Positions 17,976 to 27,658 of a DNA stretch of 35,376 nt are shown one piece after another. This stretch comes from an uncultured Clostridia bacterium (GTDB lineage Bacteria > Bacillota > Clostridia > Lachnospirales > Anaerotignaceae). Location of the stretch: NCBI GenBank assembly GCA_910587735.1, contig CAJUNT010000023.1, forward strand, positions 1 to 35,376. Direction: 5' to 3'. The notes below the pieces were generated by a model that was not told where the DNA came from, did not search any database, and worked only from the letters and a program-made list of their open reading frames with translations. The first letter of the stretch is position 1. Each line of letters begins with the position of its first letter. The position numbers and the translations under genes are program-made.

Positions 17976-18107
17976 TAAAAATAACATTTTAAAAATATAC
18001 AAAAACTGCATATAAAAATAATAAAAAATATTTAAAATATGCTTATTTTTAAATATTTTTAGTAAATATTAATAATATAATAAATACTATATTGTGAAAA
18101 AAAGGTA

Positions 18108-18136
18108 TTGCGTTCACGTGCACAAAATAGTATGAT
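18108..18136 (+). promoter_or_regulatory. iolG promoter with operator-like site 3 inside it
   Basis: TTGCGT at 18108-18113, a 17-base spacer and TATGAT at 18131-18136. The spacer region contains GTTCACGTGCACA (18112-18124), the most symmetric of the three operator-like sites, so a bound repressor would block RNA polymerase directly. The rest of the 364-base gap between lacI and iolG is AT-rich with no gene. Confidence 0.65.
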
Positions 18137-18193
18137 AAATACATCAAAACAAAGAAATAAAATGTGATAAACAATCAAAAGGAGGAATTAGTT

Positions 18194-19198
18194 ATGTTAA
18201 AAGTAGGTGTAATTGGTTGTGGTGGTATGGGTAAAGACCATATTAGAAGATTGACAAACAAAATTCAAGGTGCACAAGTTGTTGCAGTGTCAGATGTATT
18301 CGAAGAGAGTGCCAAACAAGCAGCAGAGATTTGCGGAGCAAAAGTATATACAGATGCAAATGCTTTAATTAATGACAACAATGTAGATGCTGTATTTATT
18401 GTATCACCAGGATTTGCACATATTGACTCTCTTTTAGAAGCAATAAAAGCAGGTAAAAGAATATTTTGCGAAAAACCTCTTTGTACAACAGCAGAAGATT
18501 GTTTAAAAGTAGTAGAAGCAGAAGTAAAATCAGGAAAACATCTTATTCAACTAGGATTTATGAGAAGATATGATAAAGGCTATATGCAAGTAAAAGAAGC
18601 CTTAACATCTGGGGAATATGGTGAGCCTTTAATACTTCATTGTACTCACAGAAATCCAGAAGTTGGAACAAACTATAATACTCCTATGGCCGTGCACGAT
18701 ACCGCAATTCATGAGATTGATGTATTACACTGGTTAGTAGATGATGAATATGAGTCTGCACAGGTAATACTTCCAAAAGTGACAAAATATTCTCATTCAG
18801 AATTAAAAGACCCTCAAATTATGCTTCTTCGTACTAAAAAAGGTGTTTGTATTGATGTAGAAGTATTTGTAAATTGTAAATTTGGATATGATATTAACTG
18901 TGAAGTTGTTTGTGAAGATGGTGCAATTAAAATGCCATCACCAATTTATCCAAGTATACGTAAAAATGCAGCAGTTTCTACTACAATAGATACAGATTGT
19001 TTTGTAAGATTTAAAGATGCTTATGATACAGAAGTACAGGCGTGGGTTGATGATGCAGCACAATGTGTTATCAATGGACCTAATGCGTGGGACGGATATT
19101 TAGCAGCAATTACTGCAGATGCTTTAGTAAAAGCACAGCAAACAGGAGAAATTGAAACAATTAAAGCGGCAGTTGAAAAACCAGAATTTTATAAATAA
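18194..19198 (+). CDS. iolG: Inositol 2-dehydrogenase
   Basis: 334 residues from ATG 18194, which has AAAGGAGGAATTA before it; the frame opens at 18164 but without a ribosome site. The protein follows Bacillus IolG closely along its length: Rossmann motif VGVIGCGGMGKDHI, GKRIFCEKPLCTTAED with the catalytic EKP lysine, QLGFMRRYDKGYMQVKEAL, and the active-site segment DTAIHEIDVLHWLVDDEYES with Asp and His. It ends KAAVEKPEFYK like the reference. It oxidises myo-inositol to 2-keto-myo-inositol with NAD, the first step of inositol breakdown. First gene of the operon. Confidence 0.95.
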   Translation: MLKVGVIGCGGMGKDHIRRLTNKIQGAQVVAVSDVFEESAKQAAEICGAKVYTDANALINDNNVDAVFIVSPGFAHIDSLLEAIKAGKRIFCEKPLCTTAEDCLKVVEAEVKSGKHLIQLGFMRRYDKGYMQVKEALTSGEYGEPLILHCTHRNPEVGTNYNTPMAVHDTAIHEIDVLHWLVDDEYESAQVILPKVTKYSHSELKDPQIMLLRTKKGVCIDVEVFVNCKFGYDINCEVVCEDGAIKMPSPIYPSIRKNAAVSTTIDTDCFVRFKDAYDTEVQAWVDDAAQCVINGPNAWDGYLAAITADALVKAQQTGEIETIKAAVEKPEFYK

Positions 19199-19219
19199 AT
19201 AATAAGGAGGTAGTATTGT

Positions 19220-20053
19220 ATGAAAATAGGATTTAATGAAGCTACAGCATTAGAATGTAAAGGACAGTCTTTAATAGCAGATATGGAAATGTGTGAGAAG
19301 TACGGTTTCGACTACATAGAAATTCGTTTTGATTGTATAAGAGAATATTTAAAAACAAATACATTAGAAGATTTGTCAAATTGGTTTCAAAACCATCATT
19401 TAAAACCTTGGGCATATAATACTTTAATATTCTTTAATCAAAGAGATGAAGCTGGAGAAAAAGAAATTGACGATGAAGTAGATTTTATTATGGAAGTTTC
19501 AAAAGCGATTGGTATGAAAATGTTAATTACAGTACCTTCTTTTGATATAAAAGATAAATCTGTAAATGAAATAAAAGAAGAAGCAGTAAAAAGACTACGT
19601 TATCTTTCTGATAAAGTAGGAAATGATATGAAAATATCTCTTGAATTTTGTGGTGCACCAAATTGTTCTATTAACCAATTTGGTACAGCTTATGATGTTG
19701 TAAAAGCAGTTGACCGTGAAAATGTTGGCATTACAGTAGATACATTTCATTTCCACGAAATGTGTTCTAAATTAGAAGATTTAAAAGCAGCAGATGGAAA
19801 TAAAATATTTGCTTATCACTTAAATGACTGTGAAGACCTTCCTTTAGGTTCTTGTGGTGATGATAAACGTTTGTGGCCAGAAGAAGGTGTTGTTGACCAT
19901 TCTGGCATTGCTTCAGCATTAAAAGAAATTGGTTTTGATGGTGTATGTACCATTGAAGAATTTCGTCCTGAATATTATGCAATGTCCCACGAAGAAAATG
20001 TAAAAAAGGCTGCTGAAGTAACAAAGAAATTTGTACAAAAATATTTTGGATAA
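19220..20053 (+). CDS. iolI: 2-keto-myo-inositol isomerase
   Basis: 277 residues, the same size as Bacillus IolI (about 278) and collinear with it: FNEATALECK, MCEKYGFDYIEIR, NTLEDLSNWFQNHHLKPWA, ISLEFCGAPNCSINQFGTAY, VGITVDTFHFHEM, FAYHLNDCEDLPLGS, RLWPEEGVVDHSGI and CTIEEFRPEYY. Metal ligands of the xylose-isomerase-like TIM barrel are present (Glu in LEFCG, Asp in TVDTFH, His in YHLND, Glu in IEEFRP). It interconverts 2-keto-myo-inositol and 1-keto-D-chiro-inositol, which lets D-chiro-inositol enter the pathway. AAGGAGG precedes the ATG, 21 bases after iolG. Confidence 0.93.
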   Translation: MKIGFNEATALECKGQSLIADMEMCEKYGFDYIEIRFDCIREYLKTNTLEDLSNWFQNHHLKPWAYNTLIFFNQRDEAGEKEIDDEVDFIMEVSKAIGMKMLITVPSFDIKDKSVNEIKEEAVKRLRYLSDKVGNDMKISLEFCGAPNCSINQFGTAYDVVKAVDRENVGITVDTFHFHEMCSKLEDLKAADGNKIFAYHLNDCEDLPLGSCGDDKRLWPEEGVVDHSGIASALKEIGFDGVCTIEEFRPEYYAMSHEENVKKAAEVTKKFVQKYFG

Positions 20054-20062
20054 ATTAAAATA

Positions 20063-20091
20063 ACGGCTGCCTTCATTTTTAAGGCAGTCGT
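20063..20091 (+). terminator. Intercistronic hairpin between iolI and the transporter
   Basis: ACGGCTGCCTT pairs with AAGGCAGTCGT around a seven-base loop. No T-run follows, so it is more likely to be an attenuating or mRNA-stabilising structure within the operon than a full terminator. Confidence 0.5.
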
Positions 20092-20121
20092 ATTAATGAA
20101 AAAATGATTGGAGGGGAATAT

Positions 20122-22218
20122 ATGGTACAAGGAGGAATTCCAGAACTTTTAAACTTTAAACAAAAAGGCAAAGATATGAATGAGTTTATAAAAGTACCAC
20201 TGTCAGAAAAGCTGTCATATTGTTTTGGCGACCCTGCATTAACATTAATGTATACTATGACAACAACATTGCTGATATATTTTTATACTAATGTTGTAGG
20301 TATTTCGTCAGGCTCTGTTGGTATGATAATGCTTTTGTCCAGAGTATTTGATGGTTTTTCAGATGTACTTATGGGGACAATTATTGACCGTACTCATTCA
20401 AAATATGGAAAAGCTAGAATATGAATATTAAGACTTGCTATTCCTTACGCTTTGGCTGCAATATTATTGTTTACTATGCCAAATGTTGGAGATATGGGAA
20501 AAGTAATATATGCTTTTGTAACATATAACATTATGAATACTGTAGTATATACAGCAATTAGCCAACCATTTCATGCACTAGGTTCTTTGATGAGCCGCGA
20601 CAGAAAAGAAAGAGATACGATTTGTAACATTCGTATGGTATTATCTATTACAGCTAGTATGATAATTACAGCATTTACATTACCTATCATAAATAAAGTT
20701 GCTATATTAATAAACAATACGCAAGCAGCGTGGATTATTGTAACCGCAGTATATGCAACTGTTTCTGTATTTGTATTAGTAAATACATATTGTACTTGTA
20801 CAGAGAGAGTAAAAGCCGCAGCACAAGAACAAAAATCAGATATTCCATTTTTAACAGCATTTAAAGCTACTATCACAAATAGATATTTTTTAATTGCATT
20901 AGGACTTATGATATTTTATACAGCCTATCAAATTATCATAGGTACTGATTTAACTTATTATTGTCAATATGTTTTAAATGATGTCAATTTAGTAATGCCT
21001 CTGTCCGCTGCAGAAAAAATTGCAACCATTATTGGTATTGCTATGCTACCTAAAATACTTCCTAAATATGGAAAAAGAAATTTGATTTGTGCAGGTTGTT
21101 TGTTAGGTATTGCTGGACAATTAGTATTTCTTTTAAATATCACAAGTGTACCTTTGGGAATTGTTACTTGTATTATGAGAGAATTTGGCATTGCACCATT
21201 CTATGGAACACAATATTCTTTACCAAGTGACGCCATAGAATATGGACATTGGAAAACAGGCGTTCGTGTAGAAGGATTGATGTTTTCTTCTATGAGTATG
21301 GGACAAAAAGCAGGTTCTGGTTTTACTTCTGCTATTATGGGAGCTATTCTTTCTATGGCGATGTTTGACGGATTAAAAGCAACTGCTGCAGAACAAACTG
21401 TTGAAGCGATTTCAGCAATAAAAGGCTTTTATTTATATGTACCTATTGCAATATGGGCAATTATGTTTTTAATAGCAGCTTGCTATAAATTAGATAAAAC
21501 ATATGACAAAATGATGAGAGAACTTATTGCAAGAGAGGGTAAAAATTTAGAAGAACAACAACAAGTAAATATGACAGAAAATAAGAATGGAAACGAAATT
21601 AATGTTGCTATAGGACGTTTGTATGGTGCAAGTGGAAAAAAAGTAGCAGAAGAAATTTCAAAAGCATTAAACTGTCGTCTTTATGACAGACAAATTATAT
21701 GTCTTATGGCTGAAAAATTTGGTATGAATTCTTATTCTATGAGAGATATTGAAAATTATTTTGACTCTTATAATGAACAACAAGAAATTACATTTTCACC
21801 ATATGCCTATGGAAATGCAGGTACTGCTGGAGATTTAACAGCAAGTGATATGTTTAAAGTACAGACAAAAATTATTAGAGAGTTATCAGTCAAGTCACCT
21901 GGTGTATTTTTAGGAAGATGTGCTAATTTTATATTAGAAAACAAACCTCATACATATTCATTCTTTTTGTATGCTGATGATGAATATAGAAAAAAAGAAG
22001 CAGTAGAATATTACAAAGAGGAAAATTTAAAAGATTTAGATAAAAGAGATGAACAAAGAAATCATTATTATCAAAAGTTTACAGGAACAAAAAGAGATGA
22101 CCCACAATATTATGATATGGTTATTAATGTAGGTAAAGTGGGTGTAAATAATGCTGTAAATATGATATTAAATTATATCAAACAAAAAGAAATGGAGTGG
22201 GAAAATAATGTTAAATAA
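20122..22218 (+). pseudogene. GPH-family sugar:cation symporter fused to a cytidylate-kinase-like domain, interrupted by one TGA
   Basis: Start ATG 20122 follows GGAGGGGAATAT. The first part is a GPH symporter (VPLSEKLSYCFGDPALTLMY, YTNVVGISSGSVGMIMLLSRVFDGFSDVLMG, IDRTHSKYGKAR) with about 12 helices, ending near residue 470 at AACYKLDKTYDKMM. The family sequence KARPWLLR appears as KARI, TGA (20422-20424), ILRLAIPYAL: one Trp codon changed to stop, with everything after it intact. After a linker, about residues 495-690 match cytidylate-kinase-like proteins (AIGRLYGASGKKVAEEISKAL P-loop, LGRCANFILENK, FLYADDEYRKKE). It should import inositol; the role of the kinase-like part is unknown. Overlaps iolE by 11 bases. 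Confidence 0.82.
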
Positions 22219-23104
22219 AAATAAAGTAAAATTAGGTATTGCTCCTATTGCTTGGACAAATGATGATATGCCAGATTTAGGAAAAGAAAATACTTTTGAA
22301 CAATGCGTTAGTGAAATGGCACTTGCAGGATTTACAGGCTCAGAAGTGGGAGGAAAATATCCTACAAATACTGCTGTTTTAAAAAAGGCTTTAGATATGA
22401 GAAATATAGGTATATGTAATCAATGGTTTTCTTCATTTTTAATTTCAAAACCATATGAACAAACAGAAAAAGAATTTATAAAAGCAATAGATTTTTTACA
22501 TACTATGGGAGCAAAAGTAATAGGTGTTTCAGAACAAAGCTATAGTATTCAAGGAAAATTAGACCAGCCTGTTTGGGAAGGTAAATATGTAATGAATGAT
22601 GAAGAATGGAAATTATTAACAGAAGGATTAAATAAATTAGGAAAAATTGCAAAAGATAAGGGCATGACATTGACATTTCATCATCATATGGGAACAGTGG
22701 TACAAACAGAACAAGAAATTGATAAATTTATGGATATGGTAAATCCAGAATTGGTATATTTATTGTTTGATAGTGGGCATTTATCATTTGCAGGAATAGA
22801 CCCTGTAAAAGTGTTAAAAAAATATATAAATCGTATAAAACACGTACATTTAAAAGATATTCGCAGTAATATGGTTGAGAAGTCAAAAAAAGAAAAATGG
22901 AGTTTTTTAAAAGGCGTGCGTGAAGGCGTTTTTACAGTACCTGGAGATGGTGATGTAGATTTTCAGCCAATATTTGATGTACTTGAAAGTGCAGATTATG
23001 AAGGGTTTGTTGTAGTAGAAGCAGAACAAGACCCAGCAAAAGCAAATCCTTTTGAATATGCTTTAAAAGCAAGAAAATATATTGCAGAAAAAACAGGACT
23101 GTAA
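22208..23104 (+). CDS. iolE: Inosose dehydratase
   Basis: 298 residues, collinear with Bacillus IolE: LGIAPIAWTNDDMPDLGKEN, GSEVGGKYP, NQWFSSFLIS, IGVSEQSYSIQGK, LTFHHHMGTVVQTEQEID, YLLFDSGHLSFAG, HVHLKDIR, FTVPGDGDVDFQPI and VVVEAEQDPAKANPFEYAL. A TIM-barrel metal enzyme that dehydrates 2-keto-myo-inositol to the trihydroxycyclohexane-dione, the second committed step. Its ATG lies inside the end of the transporter frame, so it is probably translationally coupled to it; the TGA in the transporter could therefore lower iolE expression. Confidence 0.94.
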   Translation: MLNKNKVKLGIAPIAWTNDDMPDLGKENTFEQCVSEMALAGFTGSEVGGKYPTNTAVLKKALDMRNIGICNQWFSSFLISKPYEQTEKEFIKAIDFLHTMGAKVIGVSEQSYSIQGKLDQPVWEGKYVMNDEEWKLLTEGLNKLGKIAKDKGMTLTFHHHMGTVVQTEQEIDKFMDMVNPELVYLLFDSGHLSFAGIDPVKVLKKYINRIKHVHLKDIRSNMVEKSKKEKWSFLKGVREGVFTVPGDGDVDFQPIFDVLESADYEGFVVVEAEQDPAKANPFEYALKARKYIAEKTGL

Positions 23105-23135
23105 AAAATGATACTAAGTATAGGAGGTTTTGGTT

Positions 23136-24056
23136 ATGAAAATTGCATTTGATGTAGATGTTTTAGCAAAACAAATGGATATTAATAGAATGGTCCATCA
23201 AGTTGCAGATTGGGGATATAAATATATTGAGCAATCTCCACACCCTCGTATCAATCCATTTTATAAACACCCTTTATTTTCCAAAGAATGTGAAATGGAA
23301 TACAGAAAAGCATTAAAAGAAACAGGTGTTGAAATTTCTTCTTTTATTGTAGTATATCGCTGGTCAGGACCAAAAGAAGAACAAAGAAAGTTTGCTGTAG
23401 CAAATTGGAAAAGAATGATACAAATTGCAGCTGATATGGGTGTACAAGTTATCAATACAGAATTGTCAGGTGACCCAAATCAGCAAGAAATTTGTAATGG
23501 AATGTAGTTTCAATCTATGGAGGAGTTACTTCCTATTATTGAAAAAGAAGGTATTCGAGTAGAAATACAATCTCACCCTTACGATTTTTGTGAATTAAAC
23601 AATGAAACTTGTGATATGGTAAAATCTTTTCGTTCTAAAAATTTAGGTTATGTTTATTCTTCTCCACACGGATTTTTCTATGACCAAGGAAAAGGTGATG
23701 TGCATTCTATGCTTCGCTATGCAGGGAACGAATTAACACACGTGTTATTTGCAGACACATTTAATCAAACATTGGACTGCCGTTATATATTAAATCCACC
23801 CTGGTTAAATGGCAGAGGAAAAGCAGATGTTACAGTACATCAGCATTTAGCAATGGGAGAAGGCGATGTTGATTTTAATGGAATATTTGAAACACTCAGA
23901 GAAATGGATTTTGCAAATAAACAATTAAAGCCAAATGCTCCAAAAGTAGGCGGAGATAACATTGCTTGTGTATCTATGTTCGGTTTTCCAGAAAAAATGA
24001 ATAAACAAGCACCAGAAGCAAGAGAAAGAATTGAAAAAGAATTATTAAATAAGTGA
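23136..24056 (+). pseudogene. iolH: IolH-like sugar phosphate isomerase/epimerase, interrupted by TAG
   Basis: Start ATG 23136 has AGGAGG eight bases upstream. The frame is that of an IolH-like TIM barrel: MKIAFDVDVLAKQMDINRMVHQVADWGYKYIE, SPHP, VVYRWSGPKEEQRKFAVANWKRMIQIAADMGV. At 23505-23507 a TAG interrupts the segment that reads ICNGM (stop) FQSMEELLPIIEKEG, where relatives have an aromatic-rich AFWKSMDELLP. The downstream half is intact in the same frame (EIQSHPYDFCE, LTHVLFADTFN, RYILNPPW, HQHLAMGEGDVDFNGIF). Family members act in inositol catabolism, though the exact reaction of IolH is unsettled. Last gene of the operon. The genes iolB, iolC, iolD and iolA are not in the window. Confidence 0.8.
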
Positions 24057-24087
24057 TTTCAAATGGATTTTATGCAAAAAATATCAA

Positions 24088-24285
24088 ATGTATAAATATT
24101 ATTCTGTTTTGTTGTCTTTCTTGTTAGAAATATATTTTGCTTGTTTTATTGTTGTAATATTAAATACTTTAACTAGCATGTATTCTAATGAGCACAATGA
24201 ATTTATTGATAGCTTAAATCAATATAGTCTATTGATTATTGATGATTTAGATATAGAACACAGTTTTGAATTTGCACAGAAATAG
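24088..24285 (+). pseudogene. DnaC/IstB-type ATPase fragment
   Basis: The second half of this 65-codon frame, from about 24190, reads NEFIDSLNQYSLLIIDDLD then IEHSFEFAQK. That is the Walker B region of DnaC-like helicase loaders and IstB transposition helpers (family pattern: LLIIDDLG-x-ER-x-x-EYA). The N-terminal half looks like a membrane helix (LLSFLLEIYFACFIVVIL) and is not part of that family, so the fragment is joined to unrelated sequence. Walker A and the rest are absent. It is a scrap, possibly left from a mobile element. Confidence 0.6.
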
Positions 24286-24355
24286 GTTTTTATATTTGGA
24301 AATATATGATGCTACTATTTCTGACCCATTTATATTAGATTGTTTGAATGAATTG

Positions 24356-24396
24356 GAACAAGAAATACTGTTATTTTGTGTTTCTTGTTCTTTTTT
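24356..24396 (+). terminator. Intrinsic terminator
   Basis: GAACAAGAAA pairs with TTTCTTGTTC, extended by TAC/GTG, with an eleven-base loop and followed by six T. It lies 300 bases after iolH and may end that operon or the DnaC fragment. Confidence 0.75.
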
Positions 24397-24838
24397 CATA
24401 TTTGTTGGAGTGTCCCAAAGCCTAAATGTAAATTTTTTTGAAATTTGCAAAACACTTTCAGTGTGACTTTTCTCTTTTTGGAATGCCGTTTTTTCTATAC
24501 TGTATATAAACTTTACTATTAAAAATAAAATCACAATAAAACGATGTTCTGTAAAATCGTAGCCTTTTGCACTATTAGCTAGTCCAGATATCATAAATGA
24601 TTTTGTTGTTCTTGCTTATTTAGCAAGCTACTTAATTCTTACATGATAGATATTTCATATAACTAATTTACATAAAAAGAGGTGTTTTACATTGAATATA
24701 ATTTTACTATAATTTGACTAATTTATAATCTTTTTAAAGCATAGAACAAAAAAGTTAAATATAGATCTACAAAACAAAAACAAAGTTTTAAAAGGTTGTA
24801 CATACAATATTTTCCGAGAAAACAAAATATATAAATTA
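24397..24838. other. Gap without recognisable gene
   Basis: An open frame on the minus strand (24247-24594) overlaps the terminator and has no ribosome site or recognisable family; I treat it as spurious. The rest is AT-rich with nothing identifiable. Confidence 0.45.
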
Positions 24839-25405
24839 TTATAATATTTCTTTCAATTTTTCTAAAAATTTCTCTGAGGCTTTTGAAAGAATTTGATATT
24901 TTTTCCAAACAATATTCATACCAACTTCTAACTTTGGCTGAAATGCTTTAAAACAAAGATTTGTATTTGTAACATTGATTATTTTATCAAGACAAAGAGC
25001 ATATCCTAAGCCTTCATCAACCATAAGCGATGCATTATATATAAGATTATAATGGGCAATAATATTTAATTGTGAAACATCTTTTTTTAGCCATTGAGTA
25101 AGGTCTCTTCCTTTAATGGCTTGACGAGAAACAATAAGAGGTTTTTCCCATAAATCTTGAGGAGTGACAAATTCTTTTTCTGTAAGAGAAGAATTTCTTT
25201 TCATTAAAACGCCCCATGTATTTTTTATAGGAAGTTCTATATAGTTATATTTTGATATATCAACATTTTCTACTAAAACTGCAAAATCAATCAATCCTCT
25301 ATCTAATTTTTCTATAATGTCAACAGCATCACCACTAACAATATTATAGTGAATATCTTGATATTGTTCATTTAACATTTTTGCTGCTTTTGCAATAAAA
25401 CGAAC
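24839..25405 (-). pseudogene. LysR-family regulator, 5' part deleted
   Basis: Only the effector domain is left. From the junction it reads YGVRFIAKAAKMLNEQYQDIH, then VSGDAVDIIEKLDRGLIDFAV, ISKYNYIELPIKNTWGVLMKR and LSKASEKFLEKLKEIL, matching the C-terminal two thirds of the LysR protein at 8938-9831 in pattern. The helix-turn-helix and hinge (about 90 residues) are missing. Upstream of about 25405 on the minus strand the frame runs antisense through the amidase gene and is not LysR sequence. The deletion end coincides with the truncated start of the divergent amidase gene. Confidence 0.8.
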
Positions 25406-26313
25406 ACCATAAAGAAGATTATTATTTTGATAAATATATTGAACAAGGAGGAGCTTCTTCAGACAAAGAAGTAATACAATTTTTAAAAGACAATATATTA
25501 TCAAATGTTGATATAGAATTTCAATCAAATACATTTGGTTGTAGTACAATATCCTCATTAGGTACAAATAAGCTATTTGGCAGAAATTTTGACTGGAACC
25601 ACTGTAATGCTTTAATAATGCAATCAAAACCACCTACAGGATATGCTTCTATTTCTACTGTAAATATGGATTTTATACAAACGAGTGCAGGTTTTTTGTT
25701 AGATTTATTACCTGATAATATAAAAACGATTGCCACATTATATGCTCCTTTAGATGGTATGAACGAAAAAGGATTATGTGTTGCAGTTAATATGATTAGC
25801 GATAATACAAAGATTGAGCAAAACAGCAATAAACCAGATATTACAACAACAACTGCAATCAGATTATTGCTGGATAAAGCAGCAAATGTTGAAGAAGCGA
25901 TTGCACTTTTACAACAATATGATATGCACGCCTCTATGGGTATGATGGTTCATTTTGCAATATCAGATGTAAGCGGAAAAAGTGTTGTAGTAGAATATAT
26001 CAATAATGAAATGCTTGTCACAGAAACGCCTGTACTAACTAATTTTTATATTAGTGAAGGGAAAAAGTATGGCATTGGCTCGGCACAATCTCATGAAAGA
26101 TATGACATATTAACAAAAGTACTATTTGACAACGACAATATAACAACAGAACAAATGAAAAATGCTTTAGATAGTGTCAGCAAAGATAATTTTAATGAAT
26201 ATGAAGCTACTGAATGGAGCATTATTTTTAACCAAACAAGCGGTGAAGTGACATATTATCACAGAGAAAATTATCAAAATGGATATACTTTTGATGTAAA
26301 AGGTGGTGATTAA
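25399..26313 (+). pseudogene. Choloylglycine hydrolase-family amidase (Ntn type), 5' end deleted
   Basis: Family sequence starts at about 25411 with DYYFDKYIEQGGASSDKEV, the prosegment region, then the nucleophile cysteine in NTFGCSTISS, the GRNFDW motif, GYASISTVNMDFI and APLDGMNEKGLCVAVNMI. The remaining part is intact to TAA at 26313. Relatives cleave linear amide bonds (conjugated bile acids, penicillin V, N-acyl amides) and normally begin with a signal or membrane segment, which is lost here along with the start codon. The first ATG is at 25618, after the catalytic Cys, so no active product is expected. It would have been the first gene of the operon that follows; the next gene starts right after its stop codon. 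Confidence 0.82.
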
Positions 26314-27654
26314 ATGAATTATATAAAATTACTTTTACAACTATATCACTTAAAAAGAAATATAGCTATGACAAGAAAAGACATGATAGTATTACAGCAG
26401 AAAAAACTTAGAAAAATATTAAAGTATGCTTATTATCATTCAGAATATTACCACAAAACATTTACAAAAGCAGGTATTACAGCAAAAAATATAAATAGAA
26501 TACCATTATCAAAATTTCCAAAAATAAACAAAACAACATTAATTCAAAATTTTGACAATATTATAACACAAAAAGATTTATCGCAGCAAGAATTGATTGA
26601 TTTTGATAACACTAAAAACAAATATAAAAAGACTTTTAAAAAGAAATATCATATTGTTCATTCTTCTGGAAGTACAGGAAAACCAGCTTATTTTGTATAT
26701 GATAATAAAGCATGGGAAAGTATGTTAATTGGTGTTATTAGAGCAGCATTATGGAATATGTCAATGCCTCAAATTTTAAAATATCTTTTTAAAAAGCCTC
26801 GTATACTTTATATTGCAGCAACAGATGGACGTTATGATGGTGCTATGGCAGTAGGAGATGGTATTGAAGGAGTAAAAGGAAATCAGCTTTTTATAGACAT
26901 CAATATGCCTTTAAAAAAATGAATAGAAAAGACAAAACATTTTCGACCTGATATGATTGTAGGGTATCCTTCTGCTATCAAAATATTAGGAGAACTTGTA
27001 GAAAGTGGAAAATTAGATGTTAATGTTTTTCGAGTAATTTCATGTGGTGAACCTTTAAGCAATAATTTAAGACAATATTTTAAAAAAGTATTTCGTTCTG
27101 ATGTCATTAACTTTTATGGTGCAAGTGAGTCTCTTGTATTAGGGGTAGAAGATGATTTTAGTGAGGGTATGTATTTATTTGATGATATGAATTATATTGA
27201 AGTAGAAAATGGCAATATGTATGTCACATCATTATATAATTATGTACAACCATTAATTCGTTATCAAATTACAGATAGACTAAAAATAAAAAAGAATAAT
27301 GAAAAACACCCTTTTATAAGAGCAGAAAATATTGTTGGTAGAGAAGAAGATATATTATGGTTTGAAAATAGAGGAAAAAAGGAATTTTTACACCCTCTTG
27401 CCATAGAAGGTTTCTGTATAGAGGGATTACTTGATTATCAATTTAGACAACTTTCTGATAACTCTTTTGAAATGCTTGTACAGACATCAGATAATAGCAA
27501 AAATTCTAATATTAAAAAAGAAATGTTATCTCAGATGAAAAAAATATTAAATGAAAAACATTTGGAGTATGTAAATTTTTATATCCAATTTATAGAAGAA
27601 ATATTACCAGATAAAAAAACAGGAAAGAAGAAATTGATTGTAAAAGGAGAGTAG
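26314..27654 (+). pseudogene. PaaK/CapK-like adenylate-forming enzyme, interrupted by one TGA
   Basis: 446 codons. The adenylation signature SSGSTGKPAYFVYD, the FYGASES motif, LIRYQITDR and a C-terminal KTGKKKLIV segment place it with phenylacetate-CoA ligase-like enzymes, which activate a carboxylic acid with ATP. At 26920-26922 the frame reads MPLKK, TGA, IEKTKHFRPDMIVGYPSA; relatives have Trp between the preceding charged residues and the Ile-Glu. Both halves are otherwise intact and in the same frame. It starts immediately after the amidase stop and overlaps nothing. Substrate unknown; an acyl or amino acid linked to the amidase activity is an inference. Confidence 0.75.
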
Positions 27655-27658
27655 AAAT

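Noticed and set aside
20452..22218. The 588-residue frame as an independent gene starting after the TGA
   Set aside because: It begins mid-transporter with no ribosome site; the missing first helices are in frame just upstream, so it is one interrupted gene.
24247..24594. 115-residue minus-strand frame
   Set aside because: It spans a clear plus-strand terminator, lacks a ribosome site and resembles no family I know.
25618..26313. Amidase starting at the ATG at 25618
   Set aside because: That start lies after the nucleophile cysteine and the GRNFDW motif, so it cannot be the native start.
26883..27107. 74-residue minus-strand frame
   Set aside because: Antisense to the PaaK-like gene around its TGA; no independent support.
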